Source of the DNA: Desulfobacterium sp.
Lineage (GTDB): Bacteria > Desulfobacterota > Desulfobacteria > Desulfobacterales > Desulfobacteraceae
Direction of reading: 5' to 3'
NCBI GenBank assembly: GCA_030145245.1
Contig: JAQYWC010000005.1
Span: 1 to 64,000 of the forward strand
DNA: 64,000 nucleotides
Both the position numbers and the translations under genes were made by a program. Positions 46,340-55,213 of this stretch are shown here, piece by piece. A model generated the notes under the pieces. It was given only the letters and a program-made list of their open reading frames with translations, was not told the DNA's origin and ran no database searches. Position 1 is the stretch's first letter; every line of letters begins with the position of its first letter.

Positions 46340-48355
46340 TCAGAGGGTTGCCTCATCAACGATTTCGGCCAGATCCCTGACCTCCATCTTGCTCTCCCTG
46401 CCGCTGTCCTTGATGCCGTCGCTGAGCATGGTGATACAGAAGGGACAGGCCGCGGAAACGATATCAGCCCCTGTGTCCATGGCCTCCAGGGCGCGCTCGT
46501 TGTTGATGCGCTTTCCAATGGTCTCTTCCATGAACATGCGGCCTCCGCCGGCGCCGCAGCACATGCCGTTGTCCCCGTGCTTCTCCATCTCAACCACCTT
46601 GGTGGCGTAGTTGACCTTTGAGAGCACTTCCCTTGGCGAGTCGTAGATGTTGTTCCACCGGCCAAGGTAGCAGGAGTCATGGAAGGTGATCTTTCCAAAA
46701 TCCTTGCCGCTGGTCTTGAGCCGTCCCTGGTTCAGGAGCTCAAGGATGAAATCCGTGTGGTGCACCACTTCATAGTCTGCGCCGAACTGGGGATACTCGT
46801 TCTTGATGGTGTTGAAACAGTGGGGGCAGCCCGTGAGGATCTTCTTGGGCTTGTACTGGTTGAGCACCTCCACGTTCTCCTGGATCATCATCTGGGCCAG
46901 GTATTCGTTTCCGCACCGCCTTGCCATGTCGCCGTTGCACCGTTCCTCATCACCGAGGATGGCAAAGTTGACGCCGGCCTTCTTGAGAATGCTCACAATG
47001 GCCCGGGAGGTCTTGATGCCCCGGTCGTCATAGGAGCCGGCACAACCGACAAAATAGAGAATGTCTGCATCCGGGTTGTCCCGCATCAGGGGAACGTCCA
47101 GATCCTTGCACCAGTTGGCCCGGGTGTCTGCGCTGAAGCCCCAGGGGTTGGACTGGTTTTCGAGATTGGTAAAGGTGTCCTGGAGCTCAGCCGGGAAATC
47201 CGCTTCCATGAGCACCTGGAATTTTCTGGCTTCCAGGATGATGTCAAGGTGCTGGATGTTGACGGGACAGATATCCTCGCATCCCCGGCAGGATGTACAG
47301 GACCACAGGGCTTCCTTGCTGATCCGTGCGCCCTCCTCCCCCACAAGCAGGGGAATGGTTTCCAGGTCACCGTCTTCGGCCATCAGGGTTTCGGCATGCT
47401 CGAACAGCTCCACCTTGGCCTCGTGGATCATCTCCTTGGGAGAAAGGGGTTTGCCGGTGAAATTGGCGGGACACCTTTCCTCGCAACGTCCGCACTCGGT
47501 GCAGGAGTAGAGATCGAGCACATGTTTCCAGTCGAACTCAGACACCTTGGAAAGTCCGAAGGTCTCTGCATCCTCGTCCTCGATGTCGGTCTTGATCATG
47601 GGTTTTTCAACATCAAGGGGCTTGTAGAAAACATTGGGAATGCCGGCCAGGAGATGAAGATGCTTGGAACCGGGAATGTAGATCATGAAACCCACGATGG
47701 TCAACATATGGATCCAGTAAGAAAGCTCAAGCCCAAAGGTCTTTGCCGACAGGGATAGGTCGCTGAGCCCGAACATGGAGGAAAGGATTGCGGAGAATGA
47801 AAAGCAGGCCCCGTAATCAAAACCATCGCTGGGCATGACCATGTGAAAGGCATTGTAAAAATGAAATGTGATGATGATGACCGAAGTAAAGAGGATGATG
47901 AACTTGGCATCATTCCCGTTGGTAAGGTAATCGGGTTTCACCACCAAACGCCGGTACAGGCCGTAGCCAAGCCCCATGAGAACAAAAAAGGCGAGCACAT
48001 CGGCCGCCGTGAGATACAACGTGAAGAACCCGGGAAACATATGGGCAACACTGAAGTGGGGGAAGATCCCCTGGACCATCAGCTCCAGGGAGTGGGGCTG
48101 GACCGCCAGGAATCCGAAAAAGATAAAGGTGTGGGCAATACCGGGCCACTTTTTACGTCTAACATTGGACTGGCCCAGGATATCGGAGACCAGAACCCTG
48201 ACCCGTTCGCCGATGCGGTCCGGCAGAATTTTTCTCTCTCCCCGCACCGATTGCATGATATTGACAAGCTTGCGTACCCGAATGTAAAAGTAGCGAAACC
48301 CGGCGGACAAAAGACACGCCATCAGTAAGGCTTTCACAATAGTATAGATTTCCAT
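46340..48355 (-). CDS. Membrane-bound Fe-S oxidoreductase (CCG domains, ETF-associated; DgcB/HdrD-like)
   Basis: N-terminal TM segments; CTECGRCEERCP and CTSCRGCEDICPVN ferredoxin motifs; CCG-domain motifs DSCYLGRWNNIYDSPR..CCGAGGGRMFMEE. Confidence 0.9.
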   Translation of the reverse strand: MEIYTIVKALLMACLLSAGFRYFYIRVRKLVNIMQSVRGERKILPDRIGERVRVLVSDILGQSNVRRKKWPGIAHTFIFFGFLAVQPHSLELMVQGIFPHFSVAHMFPGFFTLYLTAADVLAFFVLMGLGYGLYRRLVVKPDYLTNGNDAKFIILFTSVIIITFHFYNAFHMVMPSDGFDYGACFSFSAILSSMFGLSDLSLSAKTFGLELSYWIHMLTIVGFMIYIPGSKHLHLLAGIPNVFYKPLDVEKPMIKTDIEDEDAETFGLSKVSEFDWKHVLDLYSCTECGRCEERCPANFTGKPLSPKEMIHEAKVELFEHAETLMAEDGDLETIPLLVGEEGARISKEALWSCTSCRGCEDICPVNIQHLDIILEARKFQVLMEADFPAELQDTFTNLENQSNPWGFSADTRANWCKDLDVPLMRDNPDADILYFVGCAGSYDDRGIKTSRAIVSILKKAGVNFAILGDEERCNGDMARRCGNEYLAQMMIQENVEVLNQYKPKKILTGCPHCFNTIKNEYPQFGADYEVVHHTDFILELLNQGRLKTSGKDFGKITFHDSCYLGRWNNIYDSPREVLSKVNYATKVVEMEKHGDNGMCCGAGGGRMFMEETIGKRINNERALEAMDTGADIVSAACPFCITMLSDGIKDSGRESKMEVRDLAEIVDEATL

Positions 48356-48408
48356 CGCGTTTCCTAAAATTGGGTGAAAAATGACTGCATTTATCTACAT
48401 TCGCACTC

Positions 48409-48468
48409 GCACTCGAATTGAGACCTGTTTTGCCGATTGCAATAAAAATGGGCTCAATTCATATGCGA
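48409..48468 (-). repeat. Dispersed short inverted-repeat-like element, copy 2
   Basis: Minus strand TCGCATATGAATTGAGCCCATT...ACAGGTCTCAATTCGAGTGC; matches copy 1 at both ends. Confidence 0.55.
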
Positions 48469-48529
48469 GGCGTTATAAGGGGAGCAGCAGTAGCAAAAAT
48501 GCCGATCCCCTGCAATTATAAACCGGATC

Positions 48530-49477
48530 CTATTTTTTCAGGGCGGCGGTCAGGGCGGGAACCACCTCAAAGAGATCCCCTACGATGCCGTAGTCGCACT
48601 TGGTGAAAATGGGAGCATCCTTGTCATTGTTGATGGCCACGATCACTTTTGAAGTTTTCATGCCGGCAAAATGCTGAACCGAGCCGGAGAGTCCGCAACC
48701 GATATAGAGCTTGGGACTTACGATCTTGCCTGTCTGGCCCACCTGCATGGCATGGGAGGCAAAACCTGAATCAACGGCAACCCTTGAGGCACCCACAGCT
48801 CCGCCCATGGCGTTTGCGCACTCCTCCAGGATGGAGAAATTATCCTTGGAACCGATGGGCCGGCCGCCGGTGACAATAACGTTTGCCTCGGAAAGGTCCA
48901 CCTTGCCGGAATCGCTGGTCTTCACCTCTTTGATCACAAGCTTTCCATCGTCTGCCGCATCTGCTGTAAAGGCCTCAGCCGCGATGTCGCAGGGGGCCTC
49001 GGTCTCCTCGATGGCATTGGGACGGATGGCGCAGAGGAACAGGTCGCCGGAAAGCTTCAGGGTGGCTTCGGTCTTGCCTGCAAAATAGGTTTTGACACAG
49101 GTGCCGGCCTCAAGATCAACACCGATGCAGTCAAGGCCGAGACCGGAATTTGTTGCCGCGGCCATGCGTGCCAGCAGATCCTTGCCCCTGCTGCTGCTCA
49201 GGGCCAGGAGTGCGGTTATCTCAAAGTTTTTCATTGCAGCAACAAGGGACGCTGCCTGGAGATCGGGTTTCTTTGAAAAGTCACCGTCATTTGAACCGAC
49301 AGCGATCACTTTAGACACGCCATAGGTTTTCAGGTCGTCCTGAAAGGCGGTTGCATCTCCCTCGAGAACGAAGGCACAGATCTCGTTGCCTGCGCCCCTG
49401 GCTGCTGTGAGGACACCGAAATTGGCGGGTTTTACACTATTTTCGTTTGTTTCAATCAATACACCGATTCTTGCCAT
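48530..49477 (-). CDS. etfA: Electron transfer flavoprotein alpha subunit
   Basis: C-terminal VIVTGGRPIGSKDNFSILEECANAMGGAVGASRVAVDSGFASHAMQVGQTGKIVSPKLYIGCGLSGSVQHFAGMKTSKVIVAINNDKDAPIF. Confidence 0.95.
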   Translation of the reverse strand: MARIGVLIETNENSVKPANFGVLTAARGAGNEICAFVLEGDATAFQDDLKTYGVSKVIAVGSNDGDFSKKPDLQAASLVAAMKNFEITALLALSSSRGKDLLARMAAATNSGLGLDCIGVDLEAGTCVKTYFAGKTEATLKLSGDLFLCAIRPNAIEETEAPCDIAAEAFTADAADDGKLVIKEVKTSDSGKVDLSEANVIVTGGRPIGSKDNFSILEECANAMGGAVGASRVAVDSGFASHAMQVGQTGKIVSPKLYIGCGLSGSVQHFAGMKTSKVIVAINNDKDAPIFTKCDYGIVGDLFEVVPALTAALKK

Positions 49478-49633
49478 TGTTTTCTCCCGTATATGTCTGA
49501 CTATAGTGCCGGTCAAATGACATGATGCCGACCTTACCATTTTTTATAAGTATCGATATCAATTGGCCTGACCAGAGCAATAAATGACCTGGAATGATTT
49601 AATTGCCGAAAATTTGCAGAAAAAGGGGACAGC

Positions 49634-50401
49634 CTATTCCAAGACCTTGGCCTCGTCCCTGAGAAGTTTAACCAGCGTATCAACCGCTTCTGTCACTGAA
49701 CCTTCGAGCATCTTTGCGTTGGAGCGCTCGGGCACCTGCTCAAGAGCCACAAGTTCAACAAGTCCTGCCGCATCAACCTTGAGGCTGCCTGCATCAATCT
49801 CATTGACCGGTTTTTTCTTGGCTTTCATGATATCGGGAAGCTTGGGATACCTGACCTCGTTAAGGCCCTTGGTGGCACCCACAACACAGGGGGCGGTCAT
49901 CTCGATCACCTCACGCTCGCCACCACCGATCTCCCGCTCAACAACAACCTTTCCACCGGCATAGGAGAAACCCACAACCTCGGTGGCCACTGGCATTCCA
50001 AGGTTTGCGGCCAGGCGGTAGCAGGTCTGCATGCCTTCTGAGTCGGCAGCCTGTTTTCCGGCAAAGATCATGTCTGCGCCACCGTCATCTTCAATGGCCT
50101 TTTTCAGAATAAGGGCAGTCTCGTCGCTCTCCACAAACTGCTTGTCCGTCTTAATGAGAATTCCCCTGTCACCGCCAATGGCAAGGGCTGCCCGGACAGT
50201 GGTCATGGCACTTGCTTTACCGAGGGTGACAATAACAACCTCTCCACCCTCTTTTTTCACCAGCTGGCTTGCCTCTCCAATGGCATACTCGTCATAGGGG
50301 TTGACAATGAACTTAACAGATTCATCAAAACCGCTGCCACCAACAACTTTGATATTTGCTGCCGTATCAGGAACATGCTTTACACAAACATAAACTCTCA
50401 T
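49634..50401 (-). CDS. etfB: Electron transfer flavoprotein beta subunit
   Basis: MRVYVCVKHVPDTAANIKV...NPYDEYAIGEASQLVKKEGGEVVIVTLG...DMIFAGKQAADSEGMQT...PCVVGATKGLNEVRYPKLPDIMKAKKKP. Confidence 0.95.
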   Translation of the reverse strand: MRVYVCVKHVPDTAANIKVVGGSGFDESVKFIVNPYDEYAIGEASQLVKKEGGEVVIVTLGKASAMTTVRAALAIGGDRGILIKTDKQFVESDETALILKKAIEDDGGADMIFAGKQAADSEGMQTCYRLAANLGMPVATEVVGFSYAGGKVVVEREIGGGEREVIEMTAPCVVGATKGLNEVRYPKLPDIMKAKKKPVNEIDAGSLKVDAAGLVELVALEQVPERSNAKMLEGSVTEAVDTLVKLLRDEAKVLE

Positions 50402-50437
50402 TTTTCAATCCTTACCTTGCATGGTTATTGATTAATA

Positions 50438-50453
50438 GTGTACATGTCTATAC
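50438..50453. promoter_or_regulatory. Degenerate operator-like site upstream of etfB
   Basis: Minus strand GTATAGACATGTACAC versus GTATAGAACTCTATAC; about 36 nt before the etfB start. Shares ATGTCTATACAG with 35442-35453. Confidence 0.45.
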
Positions 50454-50497
50454 AGATATATCCACAAAAAATGCAGGCTTGTCAACCCAAAAAAACA

Positions 50498-51250
50498 TTA
50501 TTTTTTGGATCGATACTCACCAAGTTCCAGCTCCATTACATATTTATCCCCACGGGAGTAGGAAAAGAGCAGCTCCACCGGGGTATTATTCCTGTCATAG
50601 GTGATGTTCTCCATGAGCAGACCCGCCGCATTTTCCGGCAGATTAAACATGGTTGCAATCTTTTTGGAAAGATTGACGGCCCGGACCACCTGGTGGGAAC
50701 GGACAAGCTCGATGCCGAATTTTTCCGTGATGGCCCGGTAAAGGGAACCGGAGGCTTCCACCACAGTTAGATCCTTAAAGAGGTTATAGGGAAGATAACT
50801 CTCCTCATAAATAAAAGGGGCACCGTCCCCTGTCCTCAGGCGTTTCAGGAGGATCACCCGCCGTTCCGCCCCAAGAACCAGGCGTTCGGCAATATGCTTT
50901 TCCGCCACCATGGGCTCCATCTCAAGGACAATGGTCTTCTCCTCCAGGTTGGCGTTACCAAAATAATCCTTAAAGCTGGCTATCTTGCTGATGTCGTGGT
51001 GGAGTTCCACATAGGGAGATTCACTGACAAAGGAGCCGACACCCTTGACCTTCTTGAGGCGTCCTTCGGACACAAGCTCAGCAATGGCCTGCCTCAGGGT
51101 GTTTCGGTTAACATCACACATCCTTGACAGTTCCACCTCGGAAGGAAGCTTTTCTCCACCCTTAAATCGTCCTGATTCAATAAGCTCCTTGAGCCACTGG
51201 CTGATCTGCAGGTATTTTGGAACCGGATTTTCAAGATTAACTACTACCAT
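50498..51250 (-). CDS. GntR/UTRA (HutC-type) regulator, paralog 2
   Basis: NLENPVPKYLQISQWLKELIESGRFKGGEKLPSEVELSRMCDVNRNTLRQAIAELVSEGRLKKVKGVGSFV; strong similarity to 35458-36213. Confidence 0.92.
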   Translation of the reverse strand: MVVVNLENPVPKYLQISQWLKELIESGRFKGGEKLPSEVELSRMCDVNRNTLRQAIAELVSEGRLKKVKGVGSFVSESPYVELHHDISKIASFKDYFGNANLEEKTIVLEMEPMVAEKHIAERLVLGAERRVILLKRLRTGDGAPFIYEESYLPYNLFKDLTVVEASGSLYRAITEKFGIELVRSHQVVRAVNLSKKIATMFNLPENAAGLLMENITYDRNNTPVELLFSYSRGDKYVMELELGEYRSKK

Positions 51251-51324
51251 AATAAGATATCCTTTTTTACTGCGCGTCTGCCATAACTTTTTTATTGACA
51301 AAACTGCGTTATCAATTTATTCCT

Positions 51325-51340
51325 GTATAGAACTCTATAC
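51325..51340. promoter_or_regulatory. Palindromic candidate operator GTATAGAACTCTATAC, copy 2
   Basis: Identical to 36563-36578 (CCTGTATAGAACTCTATAC conserved), between GntR paralog 2 and the BMC operon. Confidence 0.75.
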
Positions 51341-51402
51341 GTAAATAATCAAGGTGTTTTTTTTAATCAACAGAACAAACCAATGGTTTTGACGGACGGA
51401 TT

Positions 51403-51705
51403 ATGGGAAACGTACTGATAGTTGACAGCAGCACCGGCTCATGCACCAAGGTGAGTGAGATCATCACCCACATGCAGCACAATGCCGTGGATGTTCATAC
51501 ACTGGAAAGCAGAATCCCGAAGGCCCGGTCCCGGGCCGAAGAACGCTCCCTCAAAACCCTGATGAAGGCGACCCACCGAAACATCAAACAGGCTTGCTCC
51601 TATCGAGTCTCGCCAGACCACGGCTGGGGTGGAACAACCAAAGCGTGGCATAGAATCTGCTTGTGTTGCTCTCCTGAACAACCCAAACCTCAAGATAAGG
51701 AGTAA
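51403..51705 (+). CDS. Small hypothetical protein at head of BMC operon; N-terminus resembles a response-regulator strand
   Basis: [24 protein letters not shown]...; stop 2 nt before eutS-like GTG start. Confidence 0.4.
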   Translation: MGNVLIVDSSTGSCTKVSEIITHMQHNAVDVHTLESRIPKARSRAEERSLKTLMKATHRNIKQACSYRVSPDHGWGGTTKAWHRICLCCSPEQPKPQDKE

Positions 51706-51707
51706 CC

Positions 51708-52052
51708 GTGGAAACAAAACAGAGAATGATCCAGGAGTATGTTCCGGGAAAGCAGTTGACCCTCCTCCACATCATTGCAAGTCCCCAGCAGACTATCCAT
51801 AAAAACCTGGGACTCGACGACTCCTGCGGCAACGCCCTCGGCATCCTGACCATCACCCCCGGGGAAGCTGTCATCATTGCTGCGGACGTTGCCACAAAAG
51901 CTGCCGGCGTTGACATAGGATTCCTTGACAGGTTCGGGGGGGCTCTGGTAATTACGGGCGATGTTTCAAGCGTCGAATCCTCCATGAACGAGGTACTCGC
52001 GGTGTTTGGCAATGTTTTAAAATTCAGTGTGGTGGAGATCACACGTTCATAG
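51708..52052 (+). CDS. eutS: BMC shell protein EutS-like
   Basis: [21 protein letters not shown]...[50 protein letters not shown] start. Confidence 0.93.
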   Translation: METKQRMIQEYVPGKQLTLLHIIASPQQTIHKNLGLDDSCGNALGILTITPGEAVIIAADVATKAAGVDIGFLDRFGGALVITGDVSSVESSMNEVLAVFGNVLKFSVVEITRS

Positions 52053-52065
52053 AGGAGAGCGAAGA

Positions 52066-52488
52066 ATGAAAAAGACCATGCTCGTGGGCAAAACCGGCTG
52101 CGGCAAGACCACCCTGATCCAGGCCATCCAGGGAAGGACCATCACCTATAAAAAGACCCAGGCCGTGAGTTTTTGCGACGACATCATCGACACCCCGGGT
52201 GAATTTGTCGAGAACCGGCGCTTCTACTCAGCCCTCATGGCCACATCCACCCCCTGCGAGATCATCGGGCTTATCCAGGACGCCACGGCAAGCCACAGCA
52301 TCTTCCCCCCCAAATTCGGTTCCATGTTCAACAAACCCATCATCGGCGTGATCTCCAAGACCGATCGGGAGGGATGCAATATTGAAAGGGCTGAGAAGTT
52401 CCTCAAATGGGCCGGTGCCCAGGAGATCTTTCTCACAAGCTCAATTGACAACATCGGCATCAAGCCCCTGCTCGAGCACCTCAGCTAA
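52066..52488 (+). CDS. eutP: EutP/PduV-like GTPase-fold protein
   Basis: MLVGKTGCGKTTLIQAIQG...DTPGEFVENRRFYSALM. Confidence 0.92.
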   Translation: MKKTMLVGKTGCGKTTLIQAIQGRTITYKKTQAVSFCDDIIDTPGEFVENRRFYSALMATSTPCEIIGLIQDATASHSIFPPKFGSMFNKPIIGVISKTDREGCNIERAEKFLKWAGAQEIFLTSSIDNIGIKPLLEHLS

Positions 52489-52508
52489 TAACCGAGGGCA
52501 CGACAGCC

Positions 52509-52579
52509 GGGGTCAGGCTTTTTTTATTGCATCAAACTTAGCCACACTTTAACAAAACCAATAAAGAAAGCCTGACCCC
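52509..52579. repeat. REP-like palindromic element between eutP and eutB
   Basis: GGGGTCAGGCTTTTTTTATTG...CAATAAAGAAAGCCTGACCCC. Confidence 0.75.
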
Positions 52580-52835
52580 AAAGACTGGACAGATGTCCAC
52601 TTTTAGTGAACAAACCTTGAATTTTAAAGGAGAGGACAGACACACAGCCAAACAAATTTGCGCTTTTACCAGCAGTTCAACACCTTGTTTTCCCAGCACA
52701 ACCAAGCCCCGTGCCGGCAAAACAGCAATAAAGTACCGATTAACAGGCGCGTTGGCCGCAGAATTGCACAATAGACAAAAAAATCCAGATAAAGGTTTCA
52801 ATCGAGGATCAACAACAATTGAAGGAGTTATCTAA

Positions 52836-54200
52836 GTGAACCTACGAAGTAAGATCAACAACCAGATATTCACATTCAAATCCGTGACGGACGTGCTTGC
52901 CAAGGCAAACAACGAGAAATCCGGTGATGCCCTGGTGGGGCTTGCGGCCGAAACCGCAACCGAGCGGGTCGCAGCAAAGCTCTGTCTTTCCAAGCTTCAG
53001 CTCAAGGACATCTATGAAAACCCCGTGATCCCCTATGAAGAGGATGAGGTCACCCGGATCATCTATGATGATGTGAACACCGCCATTTATAAAAAGATCT
53101 GCAACTGGACCGTGTCTGAACTCAGGGAGTACATCCTGAGCAGCAAAAGCACCCAGAACGAACTGCTGAACATCTCCCGGGGCCTTACCAGCGAGATGAT
53201 CGCGGCGGTTGCCAAGCTCATGTCCTCCATGGATCTTGTCTACGCTTCCAAAAAAATCAAGGTGGCCGGCCATTGCAACACCACCATCGGCCTCCCCGGT
53301 ACCCTCTCCTTCCGAAACCAGCCCAACCACCCCACCGACAATGTGGAAGGTGTTCTTGCATCCCTGAAGGAAGGACTCTCCTTTGGATGCGGTGATGCCG
53401 TCCTGGGGCTCAACCCTGTTGAGGACAATGTGGAGAACTTCGAGCGGGTAATGATGGCCATTGTCGGCGTCAAAGAAAAATACGAAATCCCCACCCAGTG
53501 CTGCATCCTGGCCCACGTGACCACCCAGATGCAGGCCGCTAAAAACGGGGTGCCCGTGGATCTGATGTTCCAGAGCATCGCCGGCACCGAGAGTGCCAAC
53601 AAGGCCTTTGGCATCTCAGCCGCCATGCTCCAGGAAGCACGTGAGATCGCCCTCAAGCTCGGCACCTCCACCGGTCCCAACGTCATGTACTTTGAAACCG
53701 GCCAGGGATCTGAGATCAGCCTCGACTGCCACCACGGCGTGGACGAGATGACCCTGGAAGCAAGGACCTACGGTGTGGGCAGGCGTTACAGTCCCTTCAT
53801 GGTCAACAACGTGTCCGGCTTTATCGGACCAGAGACCATCTACACCGGCAAAGAGGTGCTCCGGGCCGACCTTGAAGACCTTTTCATGGGCAAGCTCCAC
53901 GGACTTCCCATGGGCATCGCCCCCTGCTACACCAACCACATGAAGGCGGACCAGGATGACCAGGAGATGGGCACCATGCTCTGCGCCATGGCCGGGGCCA
54001 ACTTCTTCATGGGCGTCAGCGGCGGTGACGACTGCATGCTCAACTACCAGGACACAAGCTTTCATGATGATGCAAGCATCCGGGAGATCCTCAGCCTGAG
54101 GCCGGCTCCTGAATTTGAGAAATGGCTTGAGAAGATGGGAATCATGGAGAACGGCAAGCTCACTGACAGAGCCGGTGATCCTTCAATATTTGACAAATAA
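52836..54200 (+). CDS. eutB: Ethanolamine ammonia-lyase large subunit
   Basis: Full-length collinear with EutB: NTTIGLPGTLSF, EGLSFGCGDAVLGLNPV, YFETGQGSEISLD, FIGPETIYTG, GGDDCMLNYQDTSFHD. Confidence 0.96.
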   Translation: MNLRSKINNQIFTFKSVTDVLAKANNEKSGDALVGLAAETATERVAAKLCLSKLQLKDIYENPVIPYEEDEVTRIIYDDVNTAIYKKICNWTVSELREYILSSKSTQNELLNISRGLTSEMIAAVAKLMSSMDLVYASKKIKVAGHCNTTIGLPGTLSFRNQPNHPTDNVEGVLASLKEGLSFGCGDAVLGLNPVEDNVENFERVMMAIVGVKEKYEIPTQCCILAHVTTQMQAAKNGVPVDLMFQSIAGTESANKAFGISAAMLQEAREIALKLGTSTGPNVMYFETGQGSEISLDCHHGVDEMTLEARTYGVGRRYSPFMVNNVSGFIGPETIYTGKEVLRADLEDLFMGKLHGLPMGIAPCYTNHMKADQDDQEMGTMLCAMAGANFFMGVSGGDDCMLNYQDTSFHDDASIREILSLRPAPEFEKWLEKMGIMENGKLTDRAGDPSIFDK

Positions 54201-54307
54201 CCGGCATGGCCGGAGCATGGTATTTGCGCTTCGGGCACAACGAAAAATGGAACTTCACCGATGACATCGTTTTAACCGGAGTTTCATAGAAAGGGGATTA
54301 GAAAAAC

Positions 54308-55201
54308 GTGGACAACCAAATAGAGAAGGACATCGTAGAGAGCGTACTTGCCAAGCTCCTGGAGCAGGGAATACTGAACCCGTCGGCCAAGGCAACACCT
54401 GCCACGGAAGCCGCCACCGGGAGCACCGTCGACACAGACAGCGAGCCTGTCACCCTGGAGCCCATGGACTTCATCGGCATCGAGAATCCCAACAACCTCG
54501 AAGCCCTGAAGGTGATGAGAAAATCCACACCTGCCAGGATCCTCATGGGACGGGCCGGAGCGCGTCAGAGAACTGCGTCCCTGCTCAACTTCCAGGCCGA
54601 CCATGCCGCTGCAGTGGATGCGGTTTTCAAGGATGTATCCGACGAGTTCCTTGCAGAGCACAACCTGTTCAAGGTCAGGACCATTGTCAAGGACAAGGAC
54701 GAGTATCTCATGAAACCCGAGCTTGGCAAGAAGCTCAGCGACGAGACAAAAAGGGAGATCCTGGACAAGGGTGATAAGGGCAAACAGGTCCAGATCATCG
54801 TTGTGGACGGGTTGAGTTCCACCTCCATCGAGGCCAACATTGCCGACGTCATGCCGGCCCTGATCCAGGGACTCGAGACCCAGGGCATCACCGTGGCAAA
54901 ACCCTTTTTCATCCAGTACGGCAGGGTCGGCGTCATGGACGAAGTGGCCCCACTCATGGCCTGTGACGTCATCGTTCAGTTCATCGGCGAGCGGCCCGGC
55001 CTCATCACGGCGGACAGCATGAGCGCTTACATGGCCTACCGTCCCGACCACAACACGGTTGAGGCGGAAAGAACGGTAATTTCAAACATCCACAGGGGCG
55101 GCACGCCCCCGGCAGAAGCGGGCGCCCACCTGGCAACCGTTGTTAAAAAGATGATCGACAACAAGGTCAGCGGCGTAAAGCTTGCCGAACTGATGAGATA
55201 A
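54308..55201 (+). CDS. eutC: Ethanolamine ammonia-lyase small subunit
   Basis: RKSTPARILMGRAGARQRTASLLNFQADHAAAVDAVF...IVVDGLSSTSIEANI...ERPGLITADSMSAYMAYRP. Confidence 0.96.
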   Translation: MDNQIEKDIVESVLAKLLEQGILNPSAKATPATEAATGSTVDTDSEPVTLEPMDFIGIENPNNLEALKVMRKSTPARILMGRAGARQRTASLLNFQADHAAAVDAVFKDVSDEFLAEHNLFKVRTIVKDKDEYLMKPELGKKLSDETKREILDKGDKGKQVQIIVVDGLSSTSIEANIADVMPALIQGLETQGITVAKPFFIQYGRVGVMDEVAPLMACDVIVQFIGERPGLITADSMSAYMAYRPDHNTVEAERTVISNIHRGGTPPAEAGAHLATVVKKMIDNKVSGVKLAELMR

Positions 55202-55213
55202 CCGGGAGCCACC

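Noticed and set aside
51341-51707. AdoCbl riboswitch or EutX-like RNA upstream of the BMC operon
   Set aside because: I could not identify a conserved B12-box-like sequence; needs an Rfam/Infernal search to settle.
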